Source of the DNA: Rostratula benghalensis
Taxonomy: Eukaryota > Chordata > Aves > Charadriiformes > Rostratulidae
NCBI GenBank assembly: GCA_013399305.1
Contig: VXAI01000273.1
Span: 353,526 to 417,525, forward strand
Length of the DNA stretch: 64,000 bases
Reading direction: 5' to 3'
Below, one piece after another: positions 38,025-51,740 of this stretch (its first letter is position 1; each line of letters begins with the position of its first letter). Both the position numbers and the translations under genes were made by a program. The notes below the pieces were generated by a model. The model saw only the letters and a list, made by a program, of their open reading frames with translations. It did no database searches and was not told the origin of the DNA.

Positions 38025-39494
38025 AGAAAAATATAAGTAAAAAAATCAGACTTTGACTGTTGAATAATAACTTTACAAGGTGTTGTTTTAACTATAACTA
38101 TTGTTTGCTTTAAAACAGCAAAAAAACAGCAAAAAAAATAGTAGCAGCATGCACCCTAAAGAAGAAAGCATGAAAATAAAATACTGCATCAGAAAGGAGC
38201 ATATGTAATAATGAGATTGAACTTATGGGTATATTTTAACATCCATAGCATTACTTTGAAACCCTTGAAAAGTGATTACATAGTGACAAAAATGATGGCT
38301 GTATTATGTGATTGTGTTACGAACAGGAGCTGCAGCAGTAGGATACGTTTGTATGTATATTAATGGCATAGAGGTACATGGAAAACAACAGCCATAGAAT
38401 TTTGAAAATCAGTATTAGGTATTAGTGGATTTAATATAATGTGGAAGTTCTTAGTCATTGTATTTGAAAAAACAGACATACCTTTCTGATTTTCTGCAAT
38501 TTTCTTTTTTCTGATACTTATAAATGTTAATATGTTTTCAAATCTACCTTCTAAATCAGTAGTGTAATATTGTTTACAATATTAAAATATACCCAAAGGT
38601 GTTTGGTTAGATGCTTTCCAAAGCATAAAATAAATTATATGATGAAACTCATTACATTTTTAATTTCATGATTACTTCACAGTAGTAAGATAGTAACATT
38701 TTCAAAGACGGCATTTCACCAGGTAGCTTTATTGCATTTTAAGCTATTTTTTACTGTAAAGCACTATCTTGCATACTCAGACTATTAGTTAACTTACATA
38801 TAGGATAGTAAATGTTTACATTGCATTTGCAAATTTGCTATTGTAGTAAACATAGATAGAAACAGGGCAAAGATTTGTGTAGGCAAGTAAAGCAGTTGCA
38901 TAAATGAAAATAGTGGCCTAAATCATAACTGAAGATAATGCTAATTTTGTCACATGCATTTCTGTTCCTAATAATATGTTATGTAATGTTACTTGAAAAT
39001 AGTATCATCTATTGAGGAAATAAGTTGGTTTGGTTGCTTGTGTAGGGGTTGGTATTGCTCAGCAGTTTAAAAAGGAATAAAAAATTTCTTAAAAGAAAAA
39101 TTAACGTCTCCAGCAGAAATTTTACATTAGTCCTTTGGCTTCATTTATGTGTAGTTTTCAGAAAACTTCACCAAAGCAAAAGTCTGATCTGCTTTACCTT
39201 TCACGACATACATTGTGAAACTTTTATTTAGGCTCATCTTCGAAAGTTAAGAAAGTATGGGTTTTCAAGAATTTGTATTCCTCTCTTAGCCATAAAGATC
39301 AAGAGAAGACAAACTTTTCAATGTATCTTTGAGGTGTATTATGTTCGTAGTTGTACAGAGCATGAATAACTCATACTCTAATGTCCTAGCTTTCTTAATC
39401 ATACCTTTTTAATACTTAGTGATGATGTCACGTAAATTTGAGCTGTAATCACAGAGAAGCCATAAAGTTGATATTTAGCCTGAACCAGTAAGCC

Positions 39495-39510
39495 TAAATA
39501 AATAAATAAA
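39495..39510 (+). repeat. Short (AAAT)n microsatellite
   Basis: About four copies of AAAT in tandem, too short to be notable beyond possible length polymorphism. Confidence 0.85.
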
Positions 39511-42500
39511 GCCCCCTCTGCATTCTTTGACTCTCCATGTCACAAGTTTGAGGGACTTGGCTTGAAAAGAAGCTACATACAGGTCAGCAGGAACACACAG
39601 CAAGTCTACCTTGTCCCTTATTTGCCACAGATAGTAATGGACTTGGCAAATCTTTGTTAGAAACCCAGTCCTTTCCAGCACTTTGGGAATTCAGACATTC
39701 TGCCAGCATGTTTGTCCATCTCAGGGTATGAGTCTTTCTGGCTGGTAACAATTAATTTAACCCATGAGGTGGCATATTGTTTCAGTTATTTCTACCTAGT
39801 TTTCCAAGTCAATAGAAGATTCCAAGTTGGGGTTTTTTTGGTTCATTGTTGTACTAAAAAATACATGAAAATACACATAAAGTACCTAGAGTTCAAAGGA
39901 AGAGTAATTATAATGAATGACCTTTCATCCTAATGCAGTACTCTTTATAGAAGTGTCCATTGAATTGAACATTACACACTTTGTAGCAATTAAATGATCT
40001 TGCTCCAAAGACATTTCCATTCTGCATAGACATAGAGCTGAGAGAGCATCATCTTACAAATGTGAAGACACAGATTACTAGAGAGACATTTTTTCCAGTT
40101 GGATTTTGCAGATCTGGGAACTGAACCGGGAACTTCTCAGACTTTGTCTAATTTCTTCATAGGTAAAAAAGCCATGTCTTTACTTCCTGCTGCACTCTTG
40201 TATACTTAAAGTTTCCTAATAATAAAGTTTCCTAATAAAGTTATATATTGACATCAAAACTCTTGAAACTGTGCAAGAGCCAAAAACCTGGTATTTAGGC
40301 TGAAGTAGTAAGCCATGATTTCACAAGTCTAAAAAGGCCCGTAAAAGCAGCTGTATGTTCCTTGGTAGGACTCATCCTTCAGAATTAGTATCTAAAACAT
40401 TTCAGTTGGAAGTGGATTTACATGTGAGCCACAACATGGTCCTGTTTAATTGATTTTTCCTTATAAACAACAAGCAGAATTATCTGGGAAACTGTTTTTG
40501 TTAATAAAAAACTTCCCAAATACTCTTTTCCCCCAATATTATACTGTATTAGTTGAAGCCTAAAATGAAAGTGTGCTTCATTGGTGCCATATTAATGATA
40601 CCTTTACAACTACATATACTTAAAATATAAGTTAGAAAGGGTATTGGTTAAATATTTTAAATAAGTCTTTATAATATCATTTGAGCAATGTCAAATACAA
40701 TTTTTATTTTAAAAGATTTTGTTGGAATTTAGTCTTTGAAAATATTAATAACAGCTTACAGCAGGTAGGCTATAAAATAACACTGTATGCTGTCTATTTA
40801 GTTTCTGGTTGAAAAAGCACAGCAGTACTTTAGTTCATTACCTTTGAAAAAAACAGTAACAAGATAATACAGCTGCCTCTGATTAAGATGTAAATTCTTT
40901 CTAATTAGAATGTAAATTCTTACATTTAAATGAAGACATCAATTGTCAGGATGCCATATGATATCTTATTCCACCTTGCCTGAATGAAGCCCTCACTGTT
41001 CATCTATGGCACTAAAATAGTTTTGCAATCCCTTTGTTCTCTGATTCTTGTAATATTCTCTCTTCATGTTCCCTTTACACATTGCTTTTGTTTGTTTTCC
41101 CCCTGCATCTGATATTGTTGTGTCTTGGGATTTTGCAGAAATTTGGAATGAAAATTGAGTTCAGTCAGTGCCAGTATTTGCTTGTGCCTCAATTACTTCT
41201 GCTGAATTTTCCTCAATGCAAATCAGGCAGGTTGCATAAAGTGGTGCATGTATTTGAAATAATTAATTTTCTGTAAAATGATGGATCAAGTCCAATCAAC
41301 CTTCATGAAATCTAAATAAAAGAATAGAGAATTAGAAATTAATTAACATTTTGTGTTGCTAGTACTTTATTATGCAGTCTAAACTATAAATAATAAGTTT
41401 TATTTTTTAGCGTAACTTTTTATTATGAACTGTTGATGATAACCTTTGACATAATTATCTTGTTAAAATATATCAGTGTAAGTATATTAACCTAAATTTA
41501 ATGTCATGGAAGGCATTGTAAATTAATAACAGTTTAAAGTAGAAAATTACAAGACACAGAGAGTTTAAGAATTGACCTATCAATTATTTTTGCATGTAAA
41601 ACTCTTCTGCAGAGTTAAAACAATATGTATGAACCAATTGATTTTAAAGTGTTTTATTTCGTCGTTCTATTAAACTAGGCCATAATACTAAATCTTGTTG
41701 ACTGAGAACGCTTCCTTGGATTTTTTGTTGGAAGCCTGGCTTTAATCAAATACCTGTGTAGGAAAAGTTCACATTCTTCTTCCAGTCACGTGCCTTCTGT
41801 TGCTACTCCGCATCATTCTTCTTTTCCCCATTTATGAGCTGTATTAATTTTTAATATGTACATTTTACAGAGGTTTTCATACCAATAAGACTTGGTCATA
41901 GGCACTGTCACCAGTTTTGGTAAAGGAACACAAATCTTCATATAAATGGCAGAAGATACTTTGAGCTAACATAGTTAGATATGTGTGTGTTGTATGAATA
42001 TTATTCAGCATGTTTTTAGTACAGAAAGATATAAATATGACCAAATTGTTAGTAGCAATAACATTTATGTGTTTATTCCAGTTCAACTGATATACCTGCA
42101 TCTTAAATTTACTTAAAATATTAAATCTACAGATGAGGAAAAGTTGAGTGCAGCTTTAAAAAGTTTGAAAACATTCTCATAACAATAGTTAGTTTACACT
42201 GCTGTTAGCATCATTTATAGTTTAACAGTGCTTGCCATAAAATCTTCCATTAAGAGTATTGCACTGGTTTTTTCCAACTGAATTGCAGCAGGTGTTGTTT
42301 TATTAGCAAACACAAAGACTGCACTTGTTGTTAGTAGAGAGTCATAAAAGAGTCTTAATGTTGAATTTTTTTAAGTTGTCACAAGCAGAAAGGCTCAATA
42401 TTTTAGAAAAATGTGACATACTGAACCCAAATATGTGTTCAATACAAAATTTTCTTATATAAGTCCTGTTATAATTCATCTATAGCAATCCAGTCAACAT

Positions 42501-43990
42501 AGAACAGTCTTTCAAATCTTTCTTTACTCAGTTCAGAACTATAAAAATATGACTATAAGTTTAAATATGCCACTTCTACCTGAGAACTGCAAAATAAGCA
42601 CAAAAAGCAATTTTTCCTCTGAAGCCTCCAGCCATGTAAATAGTTAATCAGTTTGCACACAGGTAGCTCTGTGTCAGTGAGGAACTAAACTGTGTATTAA
42701 ATTATTTGTAGGATGAAGCCTTATTACTTATGCATATAAATAATACTTTTACAGTTTACAAGTGTTAGGATATCCTATGCATAAGATGGTCAAGTATTCT
42801 CCAGTAGAGTATTAATAAATTTGGATGCCTCAGGTGTTCGTGACAGTTTCAAAAAAAGGGATTATCAAAAATAGAGTTTCTAAGTACTGGCAAAATAGGC
42901 TGCATAGTGTATTGTCCAGTGTTGATCTCAATACTGTCATTCAAGAGAAAACTGATGAAATACGGAATTATTTTATACTCTGAAATTCTGAAGGACATAG
43001 TCATAGTCGTGTCTACTTTAGAAGAAAATTGTAATAAACATAAACCTCTATTGTTATGAAGCTTTTTTTTTTTTAATACTCATTTTGAAACGTTTACTTG
43101 TACTAAAAACTGATGCATTTTGTTAAAGGGAAGAACATGCCATGATCTTGAATAAACCCAAGTATTTCAGTTGAGGTTAATCAAAACCAGCTAAGAATTA
43201 AAAAATTGTCCTGTGTTATAGAGAAAACAGATATATTATTCTGGGTTTTAGGGTGATTATATTTCAGTGTGTTTATTTTTTTTTCTAGGATGCTTTGGAT
43301 ACTATATTGATATTTTTATTGTTTGAAACAGGTAATGGATTAGTGTCATGTTTCATAATATAGTTAATAGTTCTTGTAGTTGGTGAAGATCTACAGATCT
43401 ACTCTAATCCGTAGATATTGGTAGAGGTAGAAAGTAACATACTTCCATCCATTTAGAGTAACATCCAAGAAACATGATATAGATAACACAGTAACAAAAA
43501 TAAATCTGTGTATTCAAACATTTTCATATGTAAAATAAGCTGAAAAACTATAGAAATTCAGCAATTTTTGGACTCCGAGGGGATTTGTTAGAGAAATAAC
43601 AAATAATGTCATTTACAAAAAAAAATCTCTCTGTTGCTTTCTTTCCTCAAGATATCCTGTGGTGTATCTAGGAGACAAAGAATTTTACAAATCATCTTCA
43701 CTTTTTTTTTTTAGTATTATTTTAAGTGGTTTTTTGAGTGAGGGGGTAGATGATAAAAAACGTGTGCTTTAAACCATCAATTTTATTCACTCTCAGATTT
43801 TCTTTAACCACTTGTTCTATACCCAGCCCCTCTAATGCTTTTGGTTTGGAATACACAATAAGGTGATGGTGGTGGTATGCTTCCCTTTCTGCAACACAGT
43901 GATTTGTCCTGTATCTTTCCCTCCTTGAATTTATATTTGGTGCCTTTATTGTCTTTTACTTCATTCAGTATTTCAATCAGATATTATTTT

Positions 43991-44000
43991 NNNNNNNNNN
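43991..44000. other. Assembly gap (10 N)
   Basis: Ten consecutive N in AT-rich intron. This is probably a placeholder of arbitrary length. Confidence 1.
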
Positions 44001-45984
44001 ATTTTTCTCTAGCTAAAAAAAATCAGCCTGACCAATTTGAGAATTTCTTATTCATCATAGATGTTGTTAAGTCCCATCTCTAAAGCTGTCTTTGCAGTCC
44101 AAACCTCTGTATCTTTTAGTGAAAGATATCCCAGACCCTTCTGTTTCTGCTAGTCTACTGCCGTATCAACAGGGCTGTTTGAAGTGTGAGCTGAATAAGT
44201 TTGTGGAAGTAATCCTACTTATATCCTGCCATTAACCAATTTAGTTTTCACCTTCAGTAAGTTATAGAATTGATCCACCTTTTGTGGCTAACCTATAGTC
44301 TCTATTTTTATATGCTGGTATGTTAAACTTTCTGATGAATTGAATCTCAGCTATAATTACAGTCTTCACTGAATACCTCAGTGGGATGTGTCAGCAGAGA
44401 AGGTGAATTACATTCTGAATCCTACCAGGCTTATGTCTCTCACTCCTTCCTAGTGTCTCTCATGGACATATCATTCTCAGTTCTGCCAGAAATTTTCATC
44501 AGTTATTGTCTTGTCTTGCTTTGGCTATCGCCTCATCGTGTGGTATTTTAAACTGTTCCTAACATTGCAAGAGTGTAGCTCTGTAACAATAGCTGTGTAG
44601 CTAAGTTCAATGTGGTCCCTTCACCAGGGGAATGTATCTCTACTTTCCCTTCCTATCTTTATTTTTGCTTATTTTTTTCTGTGTTACATTAGTAGGGGCC
44701 ATCTTAAGGGCTCTGTTCCAAAGACATAAACATCTTACGCATGACTCAGCACCATCAAGGTCAGCTTCTTCACATTTTAACACTGCCTATATTAAACTCT
44801 GATGCGTTGCTCTGAAAGTCCAGCAAGGAATTTCAATTTTATATGGAAATCAAATTAGATTTGTTTTGCCTCCTGGTGTTATTTCACCACTATTTAAATT
44901 GGTAAGAGAACTGTGTAGAGCAGAAGTGCCATTGCAGTCAATTTTTAGAACACTGAAGCTAAACTTTGGGTTGAATGTCAGTCTATCTTTGGATAATTTC
45001 ATAGGTTTGAGGGGGTTGTTCTGAATTTTGAAATATTTAAATACTCCATGAAACAGTTTTACTTGTCTCCACCAAGTAACTGCGAGGCAGACTGCCAGAG
45101 TTTATTGTACTAATCATTTGTCTCTACAGTTGGTGAGGAAACAAAGACATTCTGCCACATTAATGGGGAAACATCTGCCCTTCAAAAGAGAGAAGTCTGA
45201 TTAAATAAAAGAGAATAACTTATATTGTCAGTATGAGAAAGAGTGCGGAATAATTAGTGGGAAATTATAGGTCAGGTGTAGGGTTTCTGTGACATTTTTG
45301 GTCCCTTTTATTAATCCTGCCATTTTTTGCCAAAGAGTAGACATAGATAAGAACTTACATTTAAACTCTCCATACTAGCTAGCCCTGCCAAAGTCATCTG
45401 AAAGATTCCACACTAAACGATTTAAAAAACCATTTACTATGATCTTTGTAACAGGATTCCCAATACAAAATGATGAAGTAATACCTTTCCTTCCTCCACA
45501 GTCACAAGAGGAAAAAAACCTTTTTTCTCACATACTGTATTATGCAAGACAAAATGAATTAAATGGATGTTTATGATAATTGTGTTACTCCTTTTACTTA
45601 AAAGTGGAGAGGTGATGGAATGAGAAACAAATATTTTGAATAGATGTTTTCACAGAGGAAATGAAAACAGTGCTGAGTGTATGAATAAGTTATGGTAAAA
45701 ACAGTTCAGATGCTTATTTTGAAGATACATAGCTTTATTTTGCCTAATCTGAATATTAGGTATGTCCTTTGCATATATTATGCCCTGAATATGTTGTCAA
45801 AAAGCTGCCCTCTGAATAAACTTGCTTAAATTATGGATACGAGGACCCAGCATATTTTAAAATGTGCTTTTAAAAATATGCAGAGTAGAAGTGACACTGA
45901 AACTCCTTACATGCATCTATTAATTTTATTTACTTTATTAATTTTTTAAAGTTGAGAGTTGTGCATAATAAAGTTCGGTAGTAA

Positions 45985-46150
45985 TCAGTAAAATTCGCAA
46001 AGGCTTTGTTTATCACTTTGTTAGTGGTTTTGCACTCTGAGGGAGCCACTTTAATAATGCAGCTTCTATCAAATGTGGATGTCCATCCCTAACTTCCCTA
46101 CTGCCATCAACCAGACTGAGCCCATCAGCCTGCATTATTACTATAAAAAA
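45985..46150. promoter_or_regulatory. Candidate conserved element with paired SOX-type sites
   Basis: A balanced-composition stretch with two SOX-type CTTTGTT words 12 bp apart (46004-46010 and 46016-46022). The first continues into a forkhead-like TTGTTTATC. A TAAT-containing CTTTAATAATGC follows (46049-46060). SOX2 with PAX6 is an established lens enhancer pairing, which makes the motif pair relevant at this locus. Enhancer status is inference. Confidence 0.33.
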
Positions 46151-49100
46151 GAAGTTGCAGCTTTAGGCATTGAAAATGGGGAGTTTTCTTACTGAATGCT
46201 GACCTATGTACAAATACATGTGACCTGATTTGAAAACCACTTACGTAGAGACTGCTTGCCTACATTATTTTGTGAACTTTAATGTGAACCATGTTTTTAA
46301 CAATGTAGTTATAATTCAGAAGTCTGCAACAACTGAAGATAAAAGGAAGTTGATAGTACTATTTCAGCAGGCTGATAGTACTAAGCAGTGTAAAGAGTAC
46401 AAATACATAGATTTGAAGTATTTTTAGTATGCCCTTTTGTACAGAGATATTATGGGTGACATTTCTTTGAAATAAAAGTAGACCTGTCTAAAATTATAGT
46501 TCCAAGTAGTTGATACGTACAGGTTTTTAGCTTTCAGATATGCAGATACTTGATTCCTGACATTCACTAAAAAGAGGATTGAGATACATGACTGGTTTAA
46601 AAAGATATAAAGCAATAGAAATATACAACAAAGTGATTGCATTATAGTAACTTTGACTGTAAATCACTTATTCACATTCACCTGTAATTTGTAGTCACCC
46701 AGATCTGCGTGAAGTTGAGAAAATAATGTTCAATTATTTTCAAGGTCCAATTTTCAAGGTGGGTTCCTACACCTCTTTCTGTCTCCCTCATCCTGCGGGG
46801 TTATCCGTTGACTCTGTTTCCTTGTTGGAAATAGATGCCAGTCTTCCTGCTCAGATGAGTATCCAATGCATCCTTCTACACAGATGTCCTTTTAAACTTC
46901 AGTCTCATAGTATATAAGGCTTAAAGCATTTCTTAGGTAGTACATGCCTTGACACCAAGTTTCTCAGTCCTGTATTTAAAATCAGATCCGTTCTACTGAT
47001 CTAGCTGATAAACCTTTATTCCTTCAAAAAAAATTCTCGCAATGGGTTTTATCTTTGAGATAAAATAATGGTATGATAAAATTACTTGAAAGCAATCTGG
47101 GCTGTTATACTTCAGCAATTTCCATTGTTGTAGATATTGATTGCATTTGTTTTATTTTTAATTCTTTGTTGCATTATTGGAGTTTGATATAACCCGTGTT
47201 CCCAGTAATTTCTTACGAAGCTTGCATAAGTATGCAAAAGAAATTAATAAAAACTTGATAATAGCCTTGTCCAATGTTAATTCTAAATAAATCATTCCTG
47301 GCCCAATATGTATACAATTCTTCTGAACAATTTTGGTCTTTATATTTGGTGTTTATAGTACCCATGAAATTAGAAGAAAACTTTCTAGTCTTTATTTCTG
47401 TAGCAGTCTGAGATTGTTTAAATTGCTTTGCATTAATTGCTCTATTGGGGTTCTCCACTGCTCCGACCATTTAAGCAGACCAACGCTGCTTGGCTGTAAT
47501 CTTACACAGAAGAAAAGCAGAGTAAACCACCTGTTCTACTAGTTCAGAGATCAGTTAAAACAGAATGGCATTAGCAAAATACCATTTCCACAATCATCTG
47601 TTACAAATTCAGATAAGTAAGTGTGAGCTCCTATGTCCTTGTGAACGTGCATGATAGGAAGGTTCTTAGTTGCCTAATAGCATGTTGTATCCCTTTGCAT
47701 GTGAAACATGGCTTACGTACATATAGACACTGCTAAAGGAGCTTAGATAGTGTTAATTATATATTCAAAATAAAATTTCTTTCACATAAATGTTTTGTGT
47801 TTTGATCCTGGGTGAGTCGTAACACAAATAGAGACGATCATGCAGACACACATAGTCAAATTTTAAAAGTTGACAGAATGACTCAGGCATGAGTGAGTTA
47901 CCATGTAACATAGAAATCTTTATATAAAACTCTGGTTTTGATGACACACCTTTATATGCTGGATTACTGATCTGCAATCAATTTGCTGTTCTGTAATAAA
48001 TTGCTACCATAGCAACCTTACAGTGCTGTGTTACAGCATCCTCCCAGATCTAAGCCAACATGTATTCAGTTACAAATCACTGAAGATAATTTAATAAAAA
48101 GTTTGTACAAATCAGTCGAGTTCATCCATTTTTTATTCAGTTAGAGGTTGTCCTGACTCATTATTGCAGTACCAAAAGTATATGTTCTTAAGCTACATAT
48201 TTTGCACTGTAGCTGTCTTTGTTCATAGTGTTTCTTTAACATATAGAAGGCATTAATTATAGTCCAGAAGTCCAGCTGAGAGCATCCCACTATGCAGGAA
48301 AAGGAGGATGCCATTTTTGGAACTGAGCAACAGTAATCCAAGAAGTGCTAAAAGGTAAGTTTTTAGCATCTAGGTTAAATATTATTTTCTTACCTTCCCG
48401 CATGCATTAAATTTCAGTTGTCAGTTTATTACTTTGCTGTGGACTTCTGTTAGAATAAGGATTAAAGTCAACAATTGCTCTTGAAAATGAAGCTTTTTCC
48501 AACTGTGGAAGCTATTTTTTCTCAAAAATTGAGACTGGTGGTGGCAAAGACATTAAGCACAGCCACCTGGCCATAGTACTGATCCAGAATACTTTTTATA
48601 GCTTCCATGGACACTTTTCATGAATCTATATTTTGTCTGCTTATTGATTGCTTGATTATTCTGAGATCAGTATCAACTATGACATGTATGATACTTTTTT
48701 TAAAAGATTTCTTTCACTGTCTTTTGGAATAGACCTGAGGAGTAGGAGGTAGTGGGATATTGAATTGGTTTTCTTAAAGTTATTTGCATTTACAAATTCC
48801 AGATTTCCAAGGACCTCAGCTTCCATTTGTACAGACCTAAAGGAATTAGCTGTATTTACAAGTACTCAGTAGCTCTTAAAATCAATGAAATACAGTGGCT
48901 AGTTCATATTGCAGCTTTCTAGTGTTTTCATCAGAAAAGCTGAATAGTTGTTATTATTCTAACAGAATCTACCAATTGGATTTAAAAGTCTTACACAATT
49001 TACAATATAGACAGCCATTGAAGATGCTGTAAATAAACAGTATATTATGTTAACCTATACATTCCTAAATATTTTATCCAAACACATAGTATATGAAAAT

Positions 49101-50989
49101 CCTTTACAAAATTGGCAATTTCTGCTAGGAACATGTAGGTGTCCTTCTTAACATAAGCATACAGCAAATCAAAGTAAAGACCAAAATATACTCTAGGTAT
49201 CATTTTAAAATAGCGAATTCTTAATGATTTTTCCTTGTCTCTAACTTGAAGTCAAAATGTAATTGTAGGATTCTATTTGAATCTGTTGTGGTATGGAAAA
49301 ACAAGTACAAACTTTTCCCATTCTTGTCTGATTTCATAGGAGTTACTGCTTTCATTTCCTTAAAATTGCAGGCACTTCAGACAAACTATGCTCTTAACTT
49401 TTGATGCCATAGCCATGCAATGCATTATGTAATCTTTTGTTTCCATAGGTTTATGAATAGAGGTGGGTGGGTTTTCCCTTGTGCTTCCCATGATTCCTTC
49501 TGTTTATGATTCCTTCTGCACATATGCTTATCGTTGCTCATGTTATTCACACAAAACTTACTTAGATGGTCTTTTCTACACATCCAGTACTGAAATGAGA
49601 TACTTCTATTACAATTGTATTCAAATAAAGTCAGCAGAAAAGTGTTAAGTGGTTACTAAATTGGCTGAGCCAAAATAATTTTGATCTGGTCAACACTAGT
49701 AATAATTTGCTACAAGCACTCCATAGTAATGCAGATAATGAAATTATTATTAAAATAACCACAATGGAAGTTGAAGGAGAAATGACAAAATTTAGCATTA
49801 TATCATATATTCTTACATCTATGTGCAATATACCTTGTGCCTACTCTCCTGAATAGCTTTTCTTTATTTTTGTGTGTTTGTGGGAAGAGAGAAGTGAGAG
49901 CATATCTGCTAGAAGAACAGTAGACTCCGAGTGGGAGTTATCATGCCCACACATACTGCTGCTGATCCCACTTCATCCCACTAACTGCTGTATTTTCATT
50001 ATAAGCTTGGATTCTGTTTCCCTCTTTATTACAAGGATGTTACAGTTCTTTATTCTTCACTGACAGCTGGCAACAGGTAATGCTGGCTGTTATTTTGTTC
50101 ACTCTAGTCAAGCACATTCATTTCCAAATATAACCATGTTTTGTTTGCTGTATTTTGTTCTTGGTGTGGTTGAATGCCATCCTTGGAAAGATGTGCATTG
50201 AGCTAGTATTGAATAAGTGGCTTGCCTTCGGCATTCATGAGTAAATTCTGTAGTTTTTGTTTCAAGGCTTTGACATGTCATCAAGTGTAAATCTATTCTA
50301 ATGCCAAAATCCCTCTTGATGTCTGATGCCAATCAGTAGCTTTTCATCTTGAAAAAGGTAGTGAATAATTTGCCCTGTGGATATTACACAGATACCATAT
50401 ATGGCAAGAAGTAAAGAGAGGGGAATCCCATACCCATTTTTTAAATTCAAATAATCATGTTCAACCAGTTTGCTTTCCTAAATACCATTGGTAGCCTGGT
50501 ACATTTTCTCGCTTTCAAGTGAATATTGAATACTTGTCTAATTTGCATATTTTCGATGTGTGGAAACAATATGCTCTTTCTGCTGCAGTATTTTATTTCA
50601 TGAGCAGTAGCCAACGTTGAAATATGTGAATTATATTACATTTGTTATTTTAATCGGAAGCTCAAATCTTTTACCTCCTTCAGCTTCATTAGTGGTTTTT
50701 TAATTAAGAAAAATAAAGAACAAAAAGGCATTTACTATATAGGAAGGTCAACATTTTCTTTGTGAATGCAGTTTGCACCCATGATTTTGAATTTCAATGA
50801 ACTGTAAACCCTAAGAGTGTTGAATTAAAGGCATAAAACACTGTAGTTCGCTCACAAGCTCAAAAGTATGTAATTTCTTTCCTTAGAAAGGAAGCCTACT
50901 GAAAACCTAATGAATGTGTTTATATAGTTGAATGGCACTCATATAGTTTATACTCAGAAGAAAGAAGCAATAGAGCTTTGTATTTAGCT
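46151..50989. other. ELP4: Intronic sequence without recognised genes
   Basis: AT-rich intron. It contains an RFX X-box-like site (48003-48016) and a 14-base direct duplication at 49490-49519 (ATGATTCCTTCTG twice). Open frames at 46230-46427, 47213-47470 and 49463-50063 show no recognisable domain. No transposon identified. Confidence 0.65.
48003..48016. promoter_or_regulatory. RFX X-box-like site
   Basis: GCTACCATAGCAAC differs from the RFX X-box consensus (GTNRCC, 0-3 bases, RGYAAC) at a single position and keeps the near-palindromic structure. RFX proteins regulate ciliary and neural genes. Occupancy is unknown and the motif could occur by chance in 64 kb. Confidence 0.45.
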
Positions 50990-51160
50990 CCTTTTCAATC
51001 TGAAATATTACAGGATTTTAGGGTACGTGGGGACTACTGTCACTGTCTAATCTGACCTCCTACAGGTCACAGTACTTTGCACAGTAATTCCTGTGTTGGG
51101 GCAGATAAATTCTTCATCTGTAGAGAACACTTTGTAGTGAGTTGGATTGGTTTAAGCAGC
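50990..51160. repeat. Possible old sauropsid interspersed repeat
   Basis: The stretch around TCTAATCTGACCTCCTACAG (51039-51058), with CACAGTAATTCCTGTGTTGG about 30 bases later (51079-51098), resembles a dispersed repeat I associate with reptile and bird genomes (GTCTGACCTCCTGCA, then CCCAGTAATTCCTG). I cannot name the family reliably, and boundaries are rough. Confidence 0.35.
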
Positions 51161-51539
51161 CACTGTATCCTAAATCTGATATTAGTAATATCAATACTGT
51201 GAGGTATTTTCCTTATGATTTCTAATAATGTTGAACCCTTCACCCAAAGTTACTCAAAATAGCTTGCATGCCTTAATTAAACTTTAAGATATCATTATTT
51301 TAAAATGACAAGTCATGTGTTTCATTTCCAATGTAGTTGCTCATGAATAGAATTTAAACTCATAATCTTTTGCTTTAACTAATAAATCATAAAAACACTC
51401 ATTAGCTGAATCACTAACCAGTAATGATTTTAGGCTGAAAAATCTAATCATAATTATAGTAAGTTAATTTTGTCATGTTTAAGCATTACTTAAAGTTACA
51501 GTGGACCCAAACTGATATTTAAAGATATTTGCTACTTGA

Positions 51540-51740
51540 TTATTTGGCTTCAAGTTCTCATTCGAAAATCCTCAGGCATGCTGCATGACATACTGCTGTG
51601 CATGAACAGACTGCCTTCATGCATAAGAGATCCCAAAGAACTTTAACAATTATGTTTATACAGGAAATCATCCATGTATTATTTAATTGCAGCGTGCATT
51701 CAGGAATGAAATACAATAGGTGTCCAAGCCCTCAAATCTA
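51540..51740. promoter_or_regulatory. Candidate conserved element with GCATG cluster and PAX-like site
   Basis: A high-complexity block with three GCATG words in 29 bases (51576, 51583, 51600), two of them within TGCATGA. TTCATGCATAA (51616-51626) resembles the PAX6 paired-domain consensus TTCACGCWTSA with two mismatches. On the sense strand GCAUG is also the RBFOX splicing-factor motif. DNA enhancer and intronic RNA roles cannot be separated from sequence alone. Confidence 0.33.

Larger units (their letters stand above)
32851..45984. other. ELP4: Intronic sequence without recognised genes
   Basis: About 13 kb of AT-rich intron with no recognised gene or transposon. Minor items are an 8-bp perfect inverted repeat (38004-38024), an AAAT microsatellite (39495-39510), a 17-bp tandem duplication at 40208-40238, a GTCACGTG E-box (41785-41792) and a 10-base assembly gap (43991-44000). 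Slightly richer composition is seen at 35220-35830 and 37640-37860 without motif support. Open frames of 60-85 codons look random; the one at 43877-44083 crosses the gap. Confidence 0.65.

Noticed and set aside
43877..44083. Open frame through the 10-N gap
   Set aside because: The frame depends on unknown bases and has no recognised content.
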